A stretch of DNA of 61,699 nt from Cudoniella acicularis (lineage: Eukaryota; Ascomycota; Leotiomycetes; Helotiales; Helotiaceae). A model generated the notes under the pieces. The model was given only the letters and a program-made list of their open reading frames with translations, was not told where the DNA came from and made no database searches. Location: NCBI GenBank assembly GCA_013054445.1, contig JAAMPI010000134.1:1-61699 (forward strand). The letters run 5' to 3'. Positions 1-12,763 of the stretch are shown here, piece after piece (position 1 is the stretch's first letter; each line of letters opens with the position of its first letter). The position numbers were made by a program, and so were the translations under genes.

Positions 1-801
1 AGTTGATGGTGTTGCTGGAGACTTTCGTCACAGTCGCCAAAGCCCAGGGTCCAGCAAGAAAGTTCCAAAGTCCCACTCCACTGTCCAGTCCAGTTGCGCT
101 TGGCAGCCAAACACGGGGGCGCAGGATGACGACGAGCACTGTGGCGGCACCGCAACGCACACGGCGGCGAATAGGGGAGGCTGCAATTAAAAAGGTGCGT
201 GGGAATGATTGTCGACGATTCTTGGAAATGCTCAACACTGGCGACTGGACAAAGTGAGTGCAGAGTGCAGAGTGCAGAGTGCAGCTTCGGAGTTGGGGAC
301 CAGCGACAAGAAATATTTTGCTGGGCTGGATACCGATACGGCCAGCGTGGAAAGGGGGTCAATAGCAAGTACTGCAACACAAACGCTTGGAATCCCGCTA
401 CTCCTCTTCCGCGAGTAGAATTCGGAGCGGTTGACACGAGGCGCGACCTCACCACTTGATGGCGTTTCGTCGCGGCTGCTCACTGCTCAGGCCTGTACTT
501 CGTCCGTTTACCTCCTTGTTTCCTGTCGGACTCTGGCCTGTACCACAGTCCATTACATACATGTCCAAATCATCCCGCTGCGGCAAGCCAGCCCGCCACG
601 GGTCCGCATCCTCACACGTTGGTGGCAGCGCGTATTTCCTTCTTCACGGACATCACAAGTATTTCCCTACCCGCATCATTCCTCCCTCACCGCTGCTATT
701 TCCTGCGACGAGTGTCTTGACCGCTCCCAGAACCTTGCAATAAAGATGTGGGCACCCCAAACACTATGCTATTAATGCTCATTTCTAATTGTACATTTTG
801 C
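1..801. other. Intergenic, no gene recognised
   Basis: No open frame here resembles a protein family I know, and the frames on both strands are short and overlapping. The only structure seen is a short tandem repeat near 258-285, about four copies of a 7-base unit (gtgcaga). It lies beyond the 3' end of the proteasome gene. Confidence 0.5.
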
Positions 802-1774
802 CTATTGGTGACGGACAGCGTAGTTGGTATCTGGCAGATACAGATGGCGGTTGGCACCTGCTTTTGTCAAAACCACCATGCGAATAACTCCTCCGGAACT
901 TCCATCCCACTTGATAGCCTCTTGTAATGCACCCTTAACAAAATTCACAGCCGCCTCTTCATCCATGCCCTCCTGCCAGTTGGCGTCACAGTATCCGTAG
1001 ATATATGTTGATCCTGATCCACCGATAGCATACGACTGCTTGTGTAACGATCCTCCCAATGGTATCGAGTAGACCTGTCCTCCATGTCGCTCATCCCAAC
1101 CTGCAATAATCAAACCAGCACTACCTCACATCAGTACTTGTCCTCCATTTATCGATTTACAGCCCGTACCTTAACCTATCCTTGTTCTCATAGCACAACT
1201 CTTGAAACATCGCGGCGGCAGTTTGGGTGGTTGGCGTCGACCGTTTTGGATTGCATACATCCCCAGTTGGTAGTGAACGATATCCGCAACTGCTTGCGTA
1301 TCTGCAGCAGATCCTGATCGACAGCACCAGATGGTATCATGAACTTGGGTAAGCTTGTCCGTCACTCGGTTTGCGATATAAGCCCCGGTCGTAGTTCTGC
1401 TGTCTGCGCCTGATTTATTATCAGTACCCGTCCTAGTGCCATATATTTCATTGAGGGTACGAACCCAGAATTACACCATCCTTGAAGTTGATTGCCATAC
1501 TAAATTGTATCAGCTTTAATGCTTATTACGACGGTCGCTTGGCGGATTCTCACATCGAGGTACCCAAGCTAGAGAGAATGTTAGCTAGGTATAACTAAGA
1601 AGGATTGGAAGCTCCTACTTGACTTCACCTTTCTTTAGGCGATCCATATCAACATGAATGCCATCTGCAATAAGCTTGGATTAGCTCTCGTGCAAAGTAT
1701 TGAGCTTTGTTTGCACTCTTTAGGATTCAAGAGTCCGTACCTTCATTCAACATTCCTGATGTTCCGAACTCCAT
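802..1774 (-). CDS. PRE3: 20S proteasome subunit beta-1 (caspase-like active subunit)
   Basis: Beta-1 carries the post-acidic (caspase-like) activity of the 20S core. The gene is spliced into several exons. Exon 1 starts at the ATG at 1774 ([11 protein letters not shown]), followed by [15 protein letters not shown], then [27 protein letters not shown] with a join near 1500-1560, then [20 protein letters not shown] and a long last exon from [12 protein letters not shown] to the stop at 802. The propeptide ends at LG and the mature N-terminus is the catalytic Thr of LG-TSIMA, as in yeast Pre3. ADSRTT and GSGGVIRM-type blocks are conserved. Length and domain content match the family. N-terminal nucleophile hydrolase assembly in nucleus and cytosol is known for the family. 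Exact exon edges in the 1130-1500 region were not all phased. Confidence 0.93.
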
Positions 1775-2443
1775 GATGAAATGTAGATATCTTGTGAAGA
1801 GGAGTGCGATTTGCAAAGTGTGCGAAGTAATAGGTTTGCTTGAGGGAGGATTTGGGGTTGATGGAGCTTGTTGAAGCTGCAGGCAACCTGGACGCGAATG
1901 GACCCAAAATCGCGAGGCTGAGCACGTGACTCCACTTAGTCATCCAGATCGATTTCAGGAGGAAGTGATCCTTGGTTTATAATATCTTCAAATCAAATGG
2001 ATTTAAATCAGATGGATCATGGTAACTTCTAAGAACTGCTACAATGTGTTCCGGATTTTTCTAACAAGAACGATTTGACAACCTCTTAATAGGAGGTTCA
2101 AGAGTGTCTGTGGAAATGTTGAAGAGGACAGAATCCAATATTTTTTTCCTTGTTAGACTGCTAGACTACAGTAGAGGTCTATAGAGGTCAGCAAGAAAAG
2201 ACTAAATCTTTCCTATTTAAACAGGTTATTTGACAGCCTTCCAAAATCCCAAATGCCTTTCAAGTTGTGCATATCGCCTGATACTCCCAAAATGTGTTCC
2301 CTAAACGCCATGCTATGATCCCCAACCAGCCTCCACAGATATATACATATAAGTACAGTAGGTAGTCTCAAAAGGTCAATATCAGCCTCCTCGAGTCAGC
2401 CTGTTCAATGTTAGCAGTCGAGTGGTAGTTGTATTGAAGTGTC
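1775..2443. other. Intergenic between proteasome beta-1 and ERV2-type genes
   Basis: This holds the 5' side of the proteasome gene and the 3' side of the sulfhydryl oxidase gene. Short overlapping frames at 1743-1943 are shadows of the first proteasome exon. No RNA gene or repeat is seen. Confidence 0.5.
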
Positions 2444-3077
2444 TTACCCCTCCTTATCATCCAATGTCAGAGGAGTAAAGCCTTCCTTCTTCCCCTTTGC
2501 CGGGACACCATCCTCCGCACAACCACAATCATAAAAGTCCCCAATCTTCGAGCAGTCAAACTCGGGTTTCTTCAACCTTTTGTTTACCACGTTATGTACA
2601 TGGCATGCCCATGCGGCAGCCGTTGACCTTGTAGCAACCTGGGGAGGATATTTGTCTAACACCTTCTGGAAATGGCGCGCGCAATCGCCACAAGGATATA
2701 GTCGCGCGAAAAGATGGATATAGGATTTAAGAGCAGCGCTGTCGTCTTCGGTTGGCTTGTCTGGGAATTTCGCCATCATCGTGTGTAGGAGTTTCCATGC
2801 AGCATTACCCAACTCTGCCCTGCGTTCCCAGTTAGTTCGCGAACGGGAGCGGGAGGAAAGGCACAACATACTTCAAAGTAGCATTCTCAAGCTTGGGCGC
2901 AGTGGCAACTCCCTTCAGCAGCCCTTCATCCACGCTCACTTGCTGATGATAAGATGGGGTGTAATCCGGATGCCTGGTGCCCTCTGGCTGGCTCCGGAAC
3001 GATAGCACGAATGTGATGCCGAGGAAAGCAGAGACGGCCAGTATCATCAATACCGTAATATGTTGTCTTCGAGGCAT
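2444..3077 (-). CDS. ERV2: FAD-linked sulfhydryl oxidase, ERV2-type (ER lumen)
   Basis: Predicted thiol oxidase that makes disulfides using FAD and O2. Exon 1 (from 3077) encodes a short basic start and one hydrophobic segment, VLMILAVSAFLGITFVLSF, a signal-anchor that suggests the secretory pathway rather than mitochondria. A short intron of about 55 nt at ~2819-2873 joins AAG to GCA-GAG in phase. Exon 2 has the Erv/ALR fold: ELGNAAWKLLHTMMAKFP, then YPCGDCARHF with the redox CxxC, then WACHVHNVVNKRLKKPEFDC with the FAD-contacting H-x-H-N-x-V-N motif. About 190 aa, a normal length. It is divergent from the aminotransferase gene. ERV2 rather than ERV1 is inferred from the N-terminal anchor. 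Confidence 0.88.
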
Positions 3078-3595
3078 CTTTTCGATGATTGTGGATCTCG
3101 CGCTGGTCGTGCTTATTGATTACTCTGCTGGTGCGCATGCACAGTGAGCTTTTATGATGACTTCGGCGACGTTCTCATAAATATGCAGGTTGGTGCCAGG
3201 AATTTGCTGGAACCTAACAAAGATTCCACATTCATCGGTGAATAGGGGAGATTTCTCAAGTTTAATGTACCTTTCTTGCGCCGTACAGGATGAGAAAAGG
3301 TTAGCTGATCTGGCAGAATCGTTTCATTTCGTCAAAGTAATCCGCTCCGACACCCGACCCGACCCCTGCCGTCACTACCACCACCTGCAAGGTCCAGCCG
3401 CCCTTGTCAAGCATAAGCACCCCGCAAATGTCACCGAGACTCCGAGTTCGCACAAAATAAATTTTGAGACCTCCCCGTCTCAGTCAGCACTGTCCACCCT
3501 TCCTCCACCAGCTGTGACTCTTACTTTCTATCCATAAAAATCCACATCCCCATTTTCTGCTCGTTGCCCTCAGAGCCTTTTCCAACACATACAAA
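3078..3595. promoter_or_regulatory. Shared divergent promoter region (ERV2-type / aminotransferase)
   Basis: 518 bp between two start codons facing away from each other. It contains a CCGACACCCGACCCGACCCC-like repeated CGACCC stretch near 3350 and long pyrimidine-rich tracts just upstream of 3596, typical of fungal promoters. No specific factor site is claimed. Confidence 0.45.
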
Positions 3596-4862
3596 ATGGC
3601 ATTCCCTCCACCACCTGTCAACACAATTGACTGGAGCAACATCGGCTTCAAGGTTCGCGAAGGTACCATCCGCAGCCCTCGTGCCCCGCCAATTCCCCTC
3701 GACTAATACCCATCACAGTCAATGGCCACATCGAATCGCATTACAGCGTCAAAACGAAGCAATGGTCGTCCCCGAAGTTTGTCACCGACCCGTTCCTCCG
3801 CATTCATGGTATGGCGCCCGGTCTCAATTACGGTCAACAGGCCTACGAAGGGTTGAAAGCATTCCGCTCTCCAAGTGACGAAATCACCGTCTTCCGTCCC
3901 CATCGAAATGCTGCTCGTCTACAACATTCAGCTTCTTTCATATCCGTCCCTCCTGTGCCTGAAGATGTTTTTATCGAGTGCGTACTTGCTGCAGTGTCAT
4001 TGAACGCCGAATTCGTCCCACCTCACGAGACCGGCGCTGCGATGTATATTCGACCTTTGATCTTCGGGTCTTGCGCACAACTAGGCTTGAGTCCGCCAGA
4101 AGAGTATATGTTCTGCGTATATGTACTTCCAGTTGGAGTTTACCATGGTGTACACCCGGTCAAGGCCCTTATTCTAGAGGATTTCGATCGGGCGGCACCA
4201 GACGGAACCGGGAGTGCCAAGGTTGGTGGAAACTATGCTCCGGTACTACGGTGGAGCGAAAAGGCCCACGACGAAGGCTATGGAATCACACTGCACCTGG
4301 ACAGCAAGACGAGAACTGAAATTGATGAATTCTCAACTAGTGGATTCATCGGTGTTAAGAAAGAGGGAGACGATGTCACATTAGTTGTGCCAGACAGCAA
4401 ATGCGTAATCAAAAGTGTAACAAGTGATAGTTGTTTGGAAATTGGGAAGAGCAAGGGTTGGAAAGTCGAGCAACGTTCTGTAAGTTACCCCATTCTTCAA
4501 CCCTTTCAATTGAAATCTCCCCAGGATCAAATTCTAATTACTTCCCCTAGATCAAATACGAAGAACTTCCCAGTTTCACCGAAGTTCTTGCCGCCGGCAC
4601 AGCTGCAGCTCTTGTCCCAATAAAGTCAATTACACGCAACTCCCGAAATGAAACCACTTCTTATATTCCAGAAGATTCTGAAGAGCCGGGTCCAATCTGC
4701 ATACAATTACTCACAACACTTAAAGGAATTCAGCTGGGGAAAATTAAGGACACATTTGGTTGGAACACTAAGGTGGAGCAGGTGGATATCAAAAAATATA
4801 CATCGGGGGAGACAAATGGAACTAATGGAGTTCATAGGGGGTCCATTGACAGTCTGCCTTGA
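3596..4862 (+). CDS. Branched-chain amino acid aminotransferase family (PLP fold type IV)
   Basis: Three exons, 3596-3662, 3719-4479 and 4551-4862, all close in phase and give 379 aa. PLP-dependent transaminase. NYGQQAYEGLKAFR, then FRPHRNAARL, then YIRPLIFGS are class IV markers. The Schiff-base lysine is expected in SAKVGGNYAP. EIDEFSTSGFIG and EVLAAGTAAALVPI fit the cofactor-binding end. The start MAFPPPPVNTIDWSNIGFK resembles the fungal subgroup that includes ToxF of the HC-toxin cluster, which acts in specialised metabolism, so a role outside valine/leucine/isoleucine synthesis is possible. No other biosynthetic-cluster gene sits next to it, so that stays a guess. There is no obvious mitochondrial targeting peptide. 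Confidence 0.9.
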
Positions 4863-5688
4863 AATGTACTAGAACTAAACAAATGAAATCGTTAATTTTT
4901 ATGTAGCTCGCTACCTTCTCGATCAGTTTGGTTCTTCTCTGCCTTGCCCAGCTTTTCCACGAGGCGCCTTCCCAACGGGGATGTGGTTTTCCCTTGTGGT
5001 GTGCCTAGGTAAGTATCAATACATTCCGAGTGAAGCGTTATCTTCTAACACTTTTGACACGCAAGAATTCTATTCTAATTAAAAATCTCATGAGAAACCA
5101 TTAGAATCGGGTACTTTGAGAATACATGTAGCGCTCAAAAATTCTTTTCATTACAACCAGAAGTCTCAGCCATCCAAGAAGCGAGACCCTTCGCAGCACG
5201 ACATCCGAGTCCAACAAATCACAAGCCTCGAATATTCAGACATTTTGAAATCAGTTCAATCTTCAAAAACCATGCCTTGCTGGTACCTACACATTCAAAA
5301 GTTGCGAGAATTTATACTCTTTCACCCACGTCGCGTTCTTGCTCGTTTCCGCCTATATGAACATTCAAAGCTTCGTATTATGCTTATACTAGGATAAAAT
5401 TTTACTGCTTTGCGCACTGAGATTTCGCTTGCTTGGGTTACTGGCCCTTCTAGCTGCGGGACATGGATTCTGCTCTACAGCTATACTTGTAATTTTACAC
5501 AATTCACAGAAGCACCTTTAATGATCGAAGAACTTTTTCTCATTCATCAGCAAGAAGAGGCATCAATACATCATATTAGGACCTTCATTTGAACTTAACA
5601 GCTACACATTACGGTAAGATTATTGCCTCAACTTCCGTTGACTTCCTCAAAGAAATAAATACCCCCTTCTTCCTGTCCTCTACTAACT
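4863..5688. other. Intergenic, no gene recognised
   Basis: Several open frames of 60-100 codons exist, but none resembles a known protein or shows a credible splice pattern. The region holds the 3' ends of the converging aminotransferase and tyrosinase genes. Confidence 0.45.
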
Positions 5689-7169
5689 TTATTCATAGAT
5701 ATAACAAAAGGGTCCGTCAATCGTACTCACCAAATCTCTCATCGGACGAGGACCTCCATTATACCCAATATCCATCACCGTATCCAGAGTCCCATTCGCA
5801 CTCGGGGGACCTACAAAAAAACCCCAAATCATCAGCATTCAGTTTTCAAAAGTCTCCCACCGCAAACAAAACCCCGAAAAAAAGAGAAAAAAGAAGATAG
5901 AGGAAAACTCACTATTAGCAAACGTCAAAGTATCAGTAACCTCCCTCATCCTCTCCCCGCTATCCAAAACCAGCCACTGCCAAACAGTCCACGTATGATC
6001 TACCTGCGCATGATGAAACCAAAATGCTGGATCGCCCGTCCCAGCATACAAATCATCATTCAAGCCGCCAATGCCCACATGCCCAGAAGCATGTACACCT
6101 TCCATCAGCGCTTGAAAATCATGGAGATTGGGTTGCGAAAGCATGCTTGTTATATTGCTGTAGTTCATGGTGTTGTTTGTGCTGCCGGGGCGGAAATCCC
6201 GCGTCACGCAGCGGGGGTTGTAGGTGAATGCTGTGGTGGATTGGGGTCTGTGGGAATGAATGAAAAAGGGGGTGAGTTGGTTTTTCTTTCTGTGCAGGTA
6301 CAGTGGGAAGGGGTGGAAAGAGGGAAGTACATACGGTCCAAAAGGCCCCAAATTAATTATCATATTCGCAAACGGGCCATCAGTTACACAACCACCTCCT
6401 GTTCCAGGTGGAATCAGTCCCACTCTAGGTGGCACCGTCGGAACCGTAACCACAGAAGCATTATGCTTAATCTTCTCACCATTACCGCCAATGGAGCCTT
6501 CGCCGCCTGAGAAGAGCACATTGGAGCCGGGCGTGGCGTCCCCTGCGGACCAGTCCCAGTAAGGGTGGCCGCCTGTGTAACCGCATTCATCACGCAATGC
6601 GTTCTCGTAGGCGGATTGCAGGTAGCGGTGCCAGGGGAGGAAGTAAGTCTTGGTGTTGGTGAAAAGTTAGCTTTTTGGCTTTTATCCAAAAAGGTAGAAA
6701 GGGGGTGAGGAAAAGAGAAAGTGGAGACAGATATAAAAGCCCGGAGGAAACATACAGATACATGAACCCAAGAAGTCGCATTAATATGCGAAGCATGAAA
6801 ATCATCAAAACGACTTCTCGCTCCAGGCACCACTTCAGGAGGTGAAATCGGCGGTAGTTTCCGCAAGCAATTCACCGCATCAGTGTATTCCTTGCGTTCA
6901 CCTAGTGTTAACGTGCTCCTGTTCTCCCAATTAATATCGAAATATTGAGGCTCAGAGAAGAAGGGGAAAACATGCCATTCTTTCCGCACAATGACGTTTT
7001 CCAACGTGCAATCGCTGTCTCTTCCTCGCTGTGCTAGAATGGCGATTTGGTTCTCGTAGGCTCGCGCGCGGTAGATGTCATATTGGGCTTTTGGGGAGGA
7101 GGGGAGATTGAGGGGTGTTGCGTGGGCTAGGTGAAGGGAGAGTAGTATGCTGGATATGAAGGTTTTCAT
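5689..7169 (-). CDS. Secreted tyrosinase / polyphenol oxidase (type-3 copper)
   Basis: Oxidises phenols to quinones (pigment, wound or wall chemistry). The ATG at 7169 begins MKTFISSILLSLHLAHA, a clear signal peptide. CuA site: FDDFHASHINATSWVH in exon 1, then after an intron (~6757-6652, with a CTAAC branch site) YFLPWHRYLQ. HPYWDWS follows. A second, 87-nt intron that happens to stay open lies at ~6330-6245. CuB site: EGVHASGHVGIGGLND and FWFHHAQVDHTWTVWQ. A last exon, after a donor at the end of TLTFAN, gives PPSANGTLDTVMDIGYN and ends GPFCYIYE at 5689, a usual tyrosinase end. All copper histidines look present, so it is probably active. There is no large C-terminal propeptide, so this is a short secreted form. 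Confidence 0.85.
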
Positions 7170-9358
7170 GATGAGTGGATATATTAGTTGTGAAGGAGAA
7201 AGGTTGAGAGAATTTGAGGGAAGTTTATGAGATGTTGAAGTAAAGTGCTTCACTTGAAGCAATTATATCCTTCACCTAGCTTTCTGCATTTACCTTCATT
7301 GAGAAGGTAGGAGAGTGGAACATTTAGCATAAATACCCCTTCCTGCTGGTTTAAAAATCCCATGAAGATTTGATGTTCTGCTTCCATAGATTAAAAAGAA
7401 TGATTTGAAATTCAGAATTCACTTGCAGGGGTGTGGGAGGAATGAACCAGGAATTAGAATGCAGAAGTTATTAGTGCTGTTATTGGATGTTCAAAAGCTC
7501 TGGGGTATAAACATTGGCGACATGCCTATCGTGGTGGGGCAGGGGTATCAGGTATTCTTGCCCTTTTAATAAACGAGAATCTACCCTACGATACCCTTAA
7601 CTGCCCTATAGAAACAAAGCCTTTAAGGTAATAACTTTCAAATTATTATAATTTATTTCTATTGATTTAATAAGTATAACAATTTAATTGCTTTTAAAAT
7701 TTAAAATTTATATTAATTAGTTATGTTATAATTAGTACTCGCGCACGATAGAAAATACCTTCTAAGTTATTTTATTTACGATTTAAAGCAGCGTTAGCGT
7801 ACTTGTATATGTTTTCGTTGATGCCTTATGGCCTGTCGCCATAATAATCGTACCCGGGCCTGCAAATAGATAATGTGAAGACATATCAATGAGTGCTTGC
7901 CCAAATAGGAAGGCAAAGGATCAAATATTGCCGGCATTAGCAAGGAAAATGACCAGGTAATGGTAAAATTTGCTGAAAATTCTCCAATTGAACATCTTCT
8001 CGCAGCATTTTGAGGGTAGGTACAGGACTTTCGAGAGGTCATGACTTGGGACGAAATATCTCACGTTCGACGAGAACCTGGACACCACTGAACGCTTGAG
8101 AAATAGGAAAGTAAAACTTGAAAGTGGGGTGCCCCTGATTTTCGTACCCCTAGATATTGTGCTGAGATGCAGTTTCAGTTGTATACTAGAAATATACTTG
8201 GTCCTCAAGCGCTCAGGATGAGGAAATTTCTCAAAACGCTTCAAATATTTCTGCTACTGTAACATTGTTACAAAGAAAGAAAACCCGACATAATCAAGCC
8301 TCCTATCTTTTGTTGATTGTACAAGTATGAGTATTTTTCACTTCGCGACTGTTTAATAATTTTCAAGTGTTTTGTGCAAGTTCTCGATGCCCGAGGAGAT
8401 AAGACGCAGCACAGCTTATTGTTTGGTTGCTGGAAGTCGGTCGAAACATCTTTTAACTACTATCGCTCCTAGGCGTTAGTACTATTTGGTGTCATCAAAA
8501 GTAATCTTCAATCGCCTCAATTGAGTCTCTTGCCAATTGGTGAGCAAAGAGCCCCTGAACTGCCTCCTTGAATAAGTCGCACGTAGAAACTAACGCAATC
8601 CCCATGCAATGGAAAGAACATGCAAGGTAACACAACACCAAGAAAACACGGGGTAGAAATCTCATGTAATTCTTTGTAAAGCTCTCATGAACAGGTTCCA
8701 ACCTAATGATTTGAAATAACGCATGCAAGATGGAGGCGCGCAGTCTTCTGGTCTCCGAAGAGCGATAAGGTTGACATGCACAAGAAATGCGGCTAAAGAC
8801 ATAATGGCTGCCGGCCGTTTCGTTCCGTTCCTGCATTCATTAGGATTCTCGCCTTTGACACCGATTGGTCAACTGGAAGATGTACCGAGAATCCTTACAA
8901 ATGCATGTTAACCCCGTGGTTGTTCAATCGTTACTAATGTACTGATCAGCAAGAAATACGTTGAAAACCGGGGTGGAGATATCTAACGAGGAAGGTCGTA
9001 TCATGGAACTTCTTGCCCCTCCGGAAAAAGATCGCAATGTTGTATGCGGACAGTTGATGGTGCCACTCACTAAACTACGAACATCAATATGAATCACGCC
9101 CAATCCATGTTGTTTATTTCAGATCTGAAGAAGTTGGAATTCATGCCTGGTACCTACAGTCGTCCTGTACATGTAGGTATTGCGACGTGGATGTCATTAA
9201 TGGAGCGCGATATGTAGCAATATTGTGCGCTCTGTGAGTTCCTGCTCTGAAATGGTCCTCATCAACAGCAAACAGAGCAACATCCCAATCCCCCGACTGC
9301 CTTTGGGCGAATTGTTCTTGCATACAGCAAGGTATACTGGCAAATTTCTGGAATATAG
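7170..9358. other. Long intergenic, AT-rich core, no gene recognised
   Basis: 2.2 kb. 7620-7800 is very rich in A and T and in TA steps, which looks like old RIP-altered repeat DNA. A minus-strand open frame at 8495-8836 (113 codons, several cysteines, one hydrophobic stretch) has no recognised family and no clear start context. I do not call it a gene. The segment upstream of 7170 is the tyrosinase promoter. Confidence 0.45.
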
Positions 9359-12300
9359 CTAAGAATGCGCCGGGGGGGTACCATTACTAGACCGATGTTC
9401 ATCCTCGCCGGTCTCTTCTTGGTCAGCAAAATTATCGCTTCCGCCTCTGCCCTCACCCTCTTCCTCAACCTCTTCCTCACCCTCTTCATCGTCGTCATCA
9501 CTGCTATGGTCTTCCGTATTCTCGATTTCCTCCATCCGCACCACAAACACCCCCTGCAACTTCCGCAACCACCCAAGCAAAGCTCTGTCATCCATTGGAC
9601 AGTCCAATGCCTGCGTTAGCTGCTCTTTCAAATTCATAACCAATTTCCTCCTACTCGCAATTGCCCTTGCTTTACTTCCTCGCTTCTTTCGCTCGACTTG
9701 CTCATCTAGTGTCTTGCTGACTGTTTCTGCGACTTCGAGGACTTTCGGAGGAAGTTCGACGAGTCGCGCGAGGGCGAGTCCGTAGTGGGTTTCTTCGACC
9801 GGCTTGTCCTGGATTTTGTAGGTCATAGTCATGGTGTTTGGAATACTCATGTCGACTCCCAGGTGATAATTTACTACTCCAGGGCGTTTGTCCAAGATTT
9901 GTGCTACGAGAAATGAGTTGCTGTAATCGAAAGGGCTGGAGAACCTACCAAGTTCGCGAAAGTGTGTCACAAACCATATGAGCGCTCTACTCTGTACAAG
10001 TGCTTCTGCGATACTCAATGCGATTGCGAGTCCATCTCTTGTGCTAGTACCTCGGCCGAGTTCATCAATGATTACAAGACTGTGTGTATCAACATTCCTG
10101 CGGCTTTGCTCAGCATTAGGTTCGTATTGTGGAATGCGGTCACCTTACCTCAGAATGAAAGCTGTCTCTCTCATCTCAGATGCAAACGTCGAGACATTGG
10201 CTTCAATACTATCATCCACGGATACCCTGGCAAAAAGTTGACGAATTATTCGGAAAGTTGCAAATTCAGCTGGTACGAAACTTCCAACTTGAGCCATCAC
10301 GGACAACAATGCCACAGACCGAATGTAAGTGCTCTTGCCGCTCATATTGCATCCCGTAATAATTTGAAACCGGGTCTGATCCGATGCATAAACATCATTT
10401 GGAATGAATCCATTTGACTTTCCTTTGCGGTCCTAGAACGAGTGGTTAGCTAGGAATTTCTTACTATGCTGGAGATGTAACCTTTTCCTTGACTGGGTGG
10501 CGACCACGTTCGATGGCAATGGCATCTCCAATTTCAGGCTTGGTGTAGCCACTGTTTGTCGCCAGATGGGCAAACGCTGCGATCATGTCTAGTAACGCAA
10601 TACTCTCACATACTTTGAAAAGGCTGGGGATTTCGCCACGAATATTATCCAACAGATCTTGGACTGTTTTGTCACTCATGCAAATAACTTCTTCATGCGC
10701 ATCCTCGAGTCGCTGATTCAATTTTACGAGGTCAATAGTTTGGCATTCGATGAACCCCTTCTTGCGGTAGCGATTAATGAGGATGTCTGGAAGGCCTCGT
10801 CCTTCAAAATCACTTTCAATGACTCGTAGATAGTATCGTCGGTTGTTATCGAAGCATGTCTCTGTTTGCATTTGATATTCCTCTAAATCGATGTTAGATC
10901 GCTTTCTCAGCTAAATGGAGAACGTACGATTAACTGTGGAAACATGCTGATGCACGTCGGCGGTAGCTTCTTTGAAGGTTTGCCGTGCCACATCGAGGAG
11001 ACCACTAATGCCAGCCTGCATTTATCAACAGGTGAGCGTTTTTTTGGTGGCGATGCTTCCTTACCCTTACCGCATATATCCTCTGATTCCGCAAATCCAG
11101 CGGGGTCTTTTGGAAAGTCACATCCTCATTTATTACCTCTTTGATCATGCTAATCGTGGCATCACTGTTTTCATGGCAACAATTTTCTCGAATTGTAACA
11201 AGAAGCTCTGAGCGAGCACCTCCCAGAATTTCGAAGATTCTAGGGGTCATTTCGACAAAGCCTTTTAGCATAAGGATATGATTGACAGATTGTTCTAGAT
11301 ATCGAATGTCAGGTTGAGTGGGGATAATTATTAACTGTATACATTAGCGACTTGAGAAGGCAATCATAATCCAAATACTGACATTTGTTAACAACTTCTC
11401 AACATCGTGGAACAGCTTGAGGCCTAGAACTACTATTAGAAACAAAGAACTGTCAAAAATTGAGGGAGCAGGCCTTGTCGTGTTTGATAAAACATAGCAT
11501 CATTCAAGGTAAACTCTTCGACTGCTTCATATCGTGGTGACAGGACATCTGGTTGGGTAGAAGGCTGAAGGATGTTGCTTCTCAGGAACCTTGAACCCAT
11601 TGGCGTCATCGTTTCATTCATAAGTCCGAATAGGCATTGCTTGGATTTTGCATCGTGTATGTTTTGAATTAGCTCCAGGGATTGTATAGTAGACAAATCA
11701 ATCATCATGGAACCCTCTGACGGCTGGTATTTGATTCGGAGAGAATGAAAAGCGAACGTAAGAGACATTTTCAATTCGATATATTTCAGGGCCTGTCATA
11801 CAAATGATCAGATAAGACGCAAATCCTTGAGTCCGGGAATAAATCCAACCTACCGCTGAGAAACAACAAGTTGCAAAATAATTGCCTCCGATAGCTACCC
11901 GAAGTGCGTCCAAGTCACGGCTGAAGGCCAATTGCTGCAGGAATTCAAGACCAGTAGTTTCAGACCAGTACTTACGGTCGACAGCAACCATTCTTGCCCC
12001 GATTATGTTCTCTTCCACGACCCGGTACATTTTCGAGGGCTCATGCGGTGGTGCGGCAGTGGAGACAATCAATATTTCGGTTGGCTCGAAAACTTGGAGT
12101 TTGTTTAGTGTTCTGGCATAGAACTGGTTATCGCAGATCTGACTGAGAACTGCTTCGCCGGTAGAGATATTAACGAAAGCAAGCCCAACTGTGGGAGTGA
12201 TGCCTCGTCCTTCCGTGACTGCACAGATGATCTGTTGAGATTCGCCGCCACCGATGGCAGAGCCAGCACGAGAGCGGCGACTACTGGGCCTCGCAGTACC

Positions 12301-12417
12301 GGGACGACTAGTGCTAGGTCTAGGACCATAAGGAGGCTGAGACGTCGACGTAGTATATCCATTCTGGTAGGAAGTCGACGCGTAGCTATACGATGTCGAA
12401 AGTCGCGGAGTGGCCAT
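9359..12417 (-). CDS. MSH4: Meiotic MutS homologue MSH4
   Basis: MSH4 pairs with MSH5 to stabilise recombination intermediates in meiosis and promote crossovers. Multi-exon gene starting at 12417. The N-terminus is Ser/Thr-rich and disordered. It continues into CAVTEGRGITPTVGLAFVNI, then the clamp/lever parts (SLTFAFHSLRIKYQPSEGSM, MGSRFLRSNILQPSTQPDVL). The ATPase: Walker A GCNMSGKSTYIRS (~10330), Walker B LVIIDELGRGTSTRDG (~10035), then FVTHFRELG. MSGKST is typical of MSH4, where mismatch-repair MutS proteins have MGGKST. No mismatch-recognition FxE domain is seen at the N-terminus, as expected. The C-terminus is a long acidic tract (DDDDEEGEEEVEEEGEG). It is divergent from RSA4. Internal exon borders were not all resolved. 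Confidence 0.93.
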
Positions 12418-12763
12418 TTTCAGGAGCTAAGGTGTATCGTGGAGAGAGCCGTGAGTTAGTTGTTGTACATTAGCTAGGATAACGAGATATGACACAGAAT
12501 GCCGAGCAGAAACAACGAAGAATCTTCAATTGTTGGTTTCCGGGTTTTGTCGCACTGACACAAGTCTAACTCGGAGTGGGTGTTGGCAATGTTTTGTCGT
12601 TGGAATAAGCTCAGGCAGATGAAATTTGGGGCCCGAGGCGGGGCGGGGCGCGCACGGACCACAAGGCTGAAGAAATTCTTGAAATAATTCTCCAAAAAAA
12701 TATCGTTTCCCCACCACCCTCACCAATACCCCCCGGACACATTTTACAACGACTTGGATCATC
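12418..12763. promoter_or_regulatory. Bidirectional promoter between MSH4 and RSA4
   Basis: 346 bp separate the two start codons. A GC-rich tract, ggcccgaggcggggcggggc, lies near 12632-12650. No named binding site is claimed. Confidence 0.45.

Noticed and set aside
3596..4862. A toxin or specialised-metabolite cluster around the ToxF-like aminotransferase
   Set aside because: Its neighbours are an ERV2-type oxidase and a tyrosinase. No synthetase, transporter or regulator is near.
9365..9619. Plus-strand hydrophobic frame (LFLVSKIIASASALTLFLNL)
   Set aside because: It is the antisense shadow of the acidic C-terminus of MSH4.
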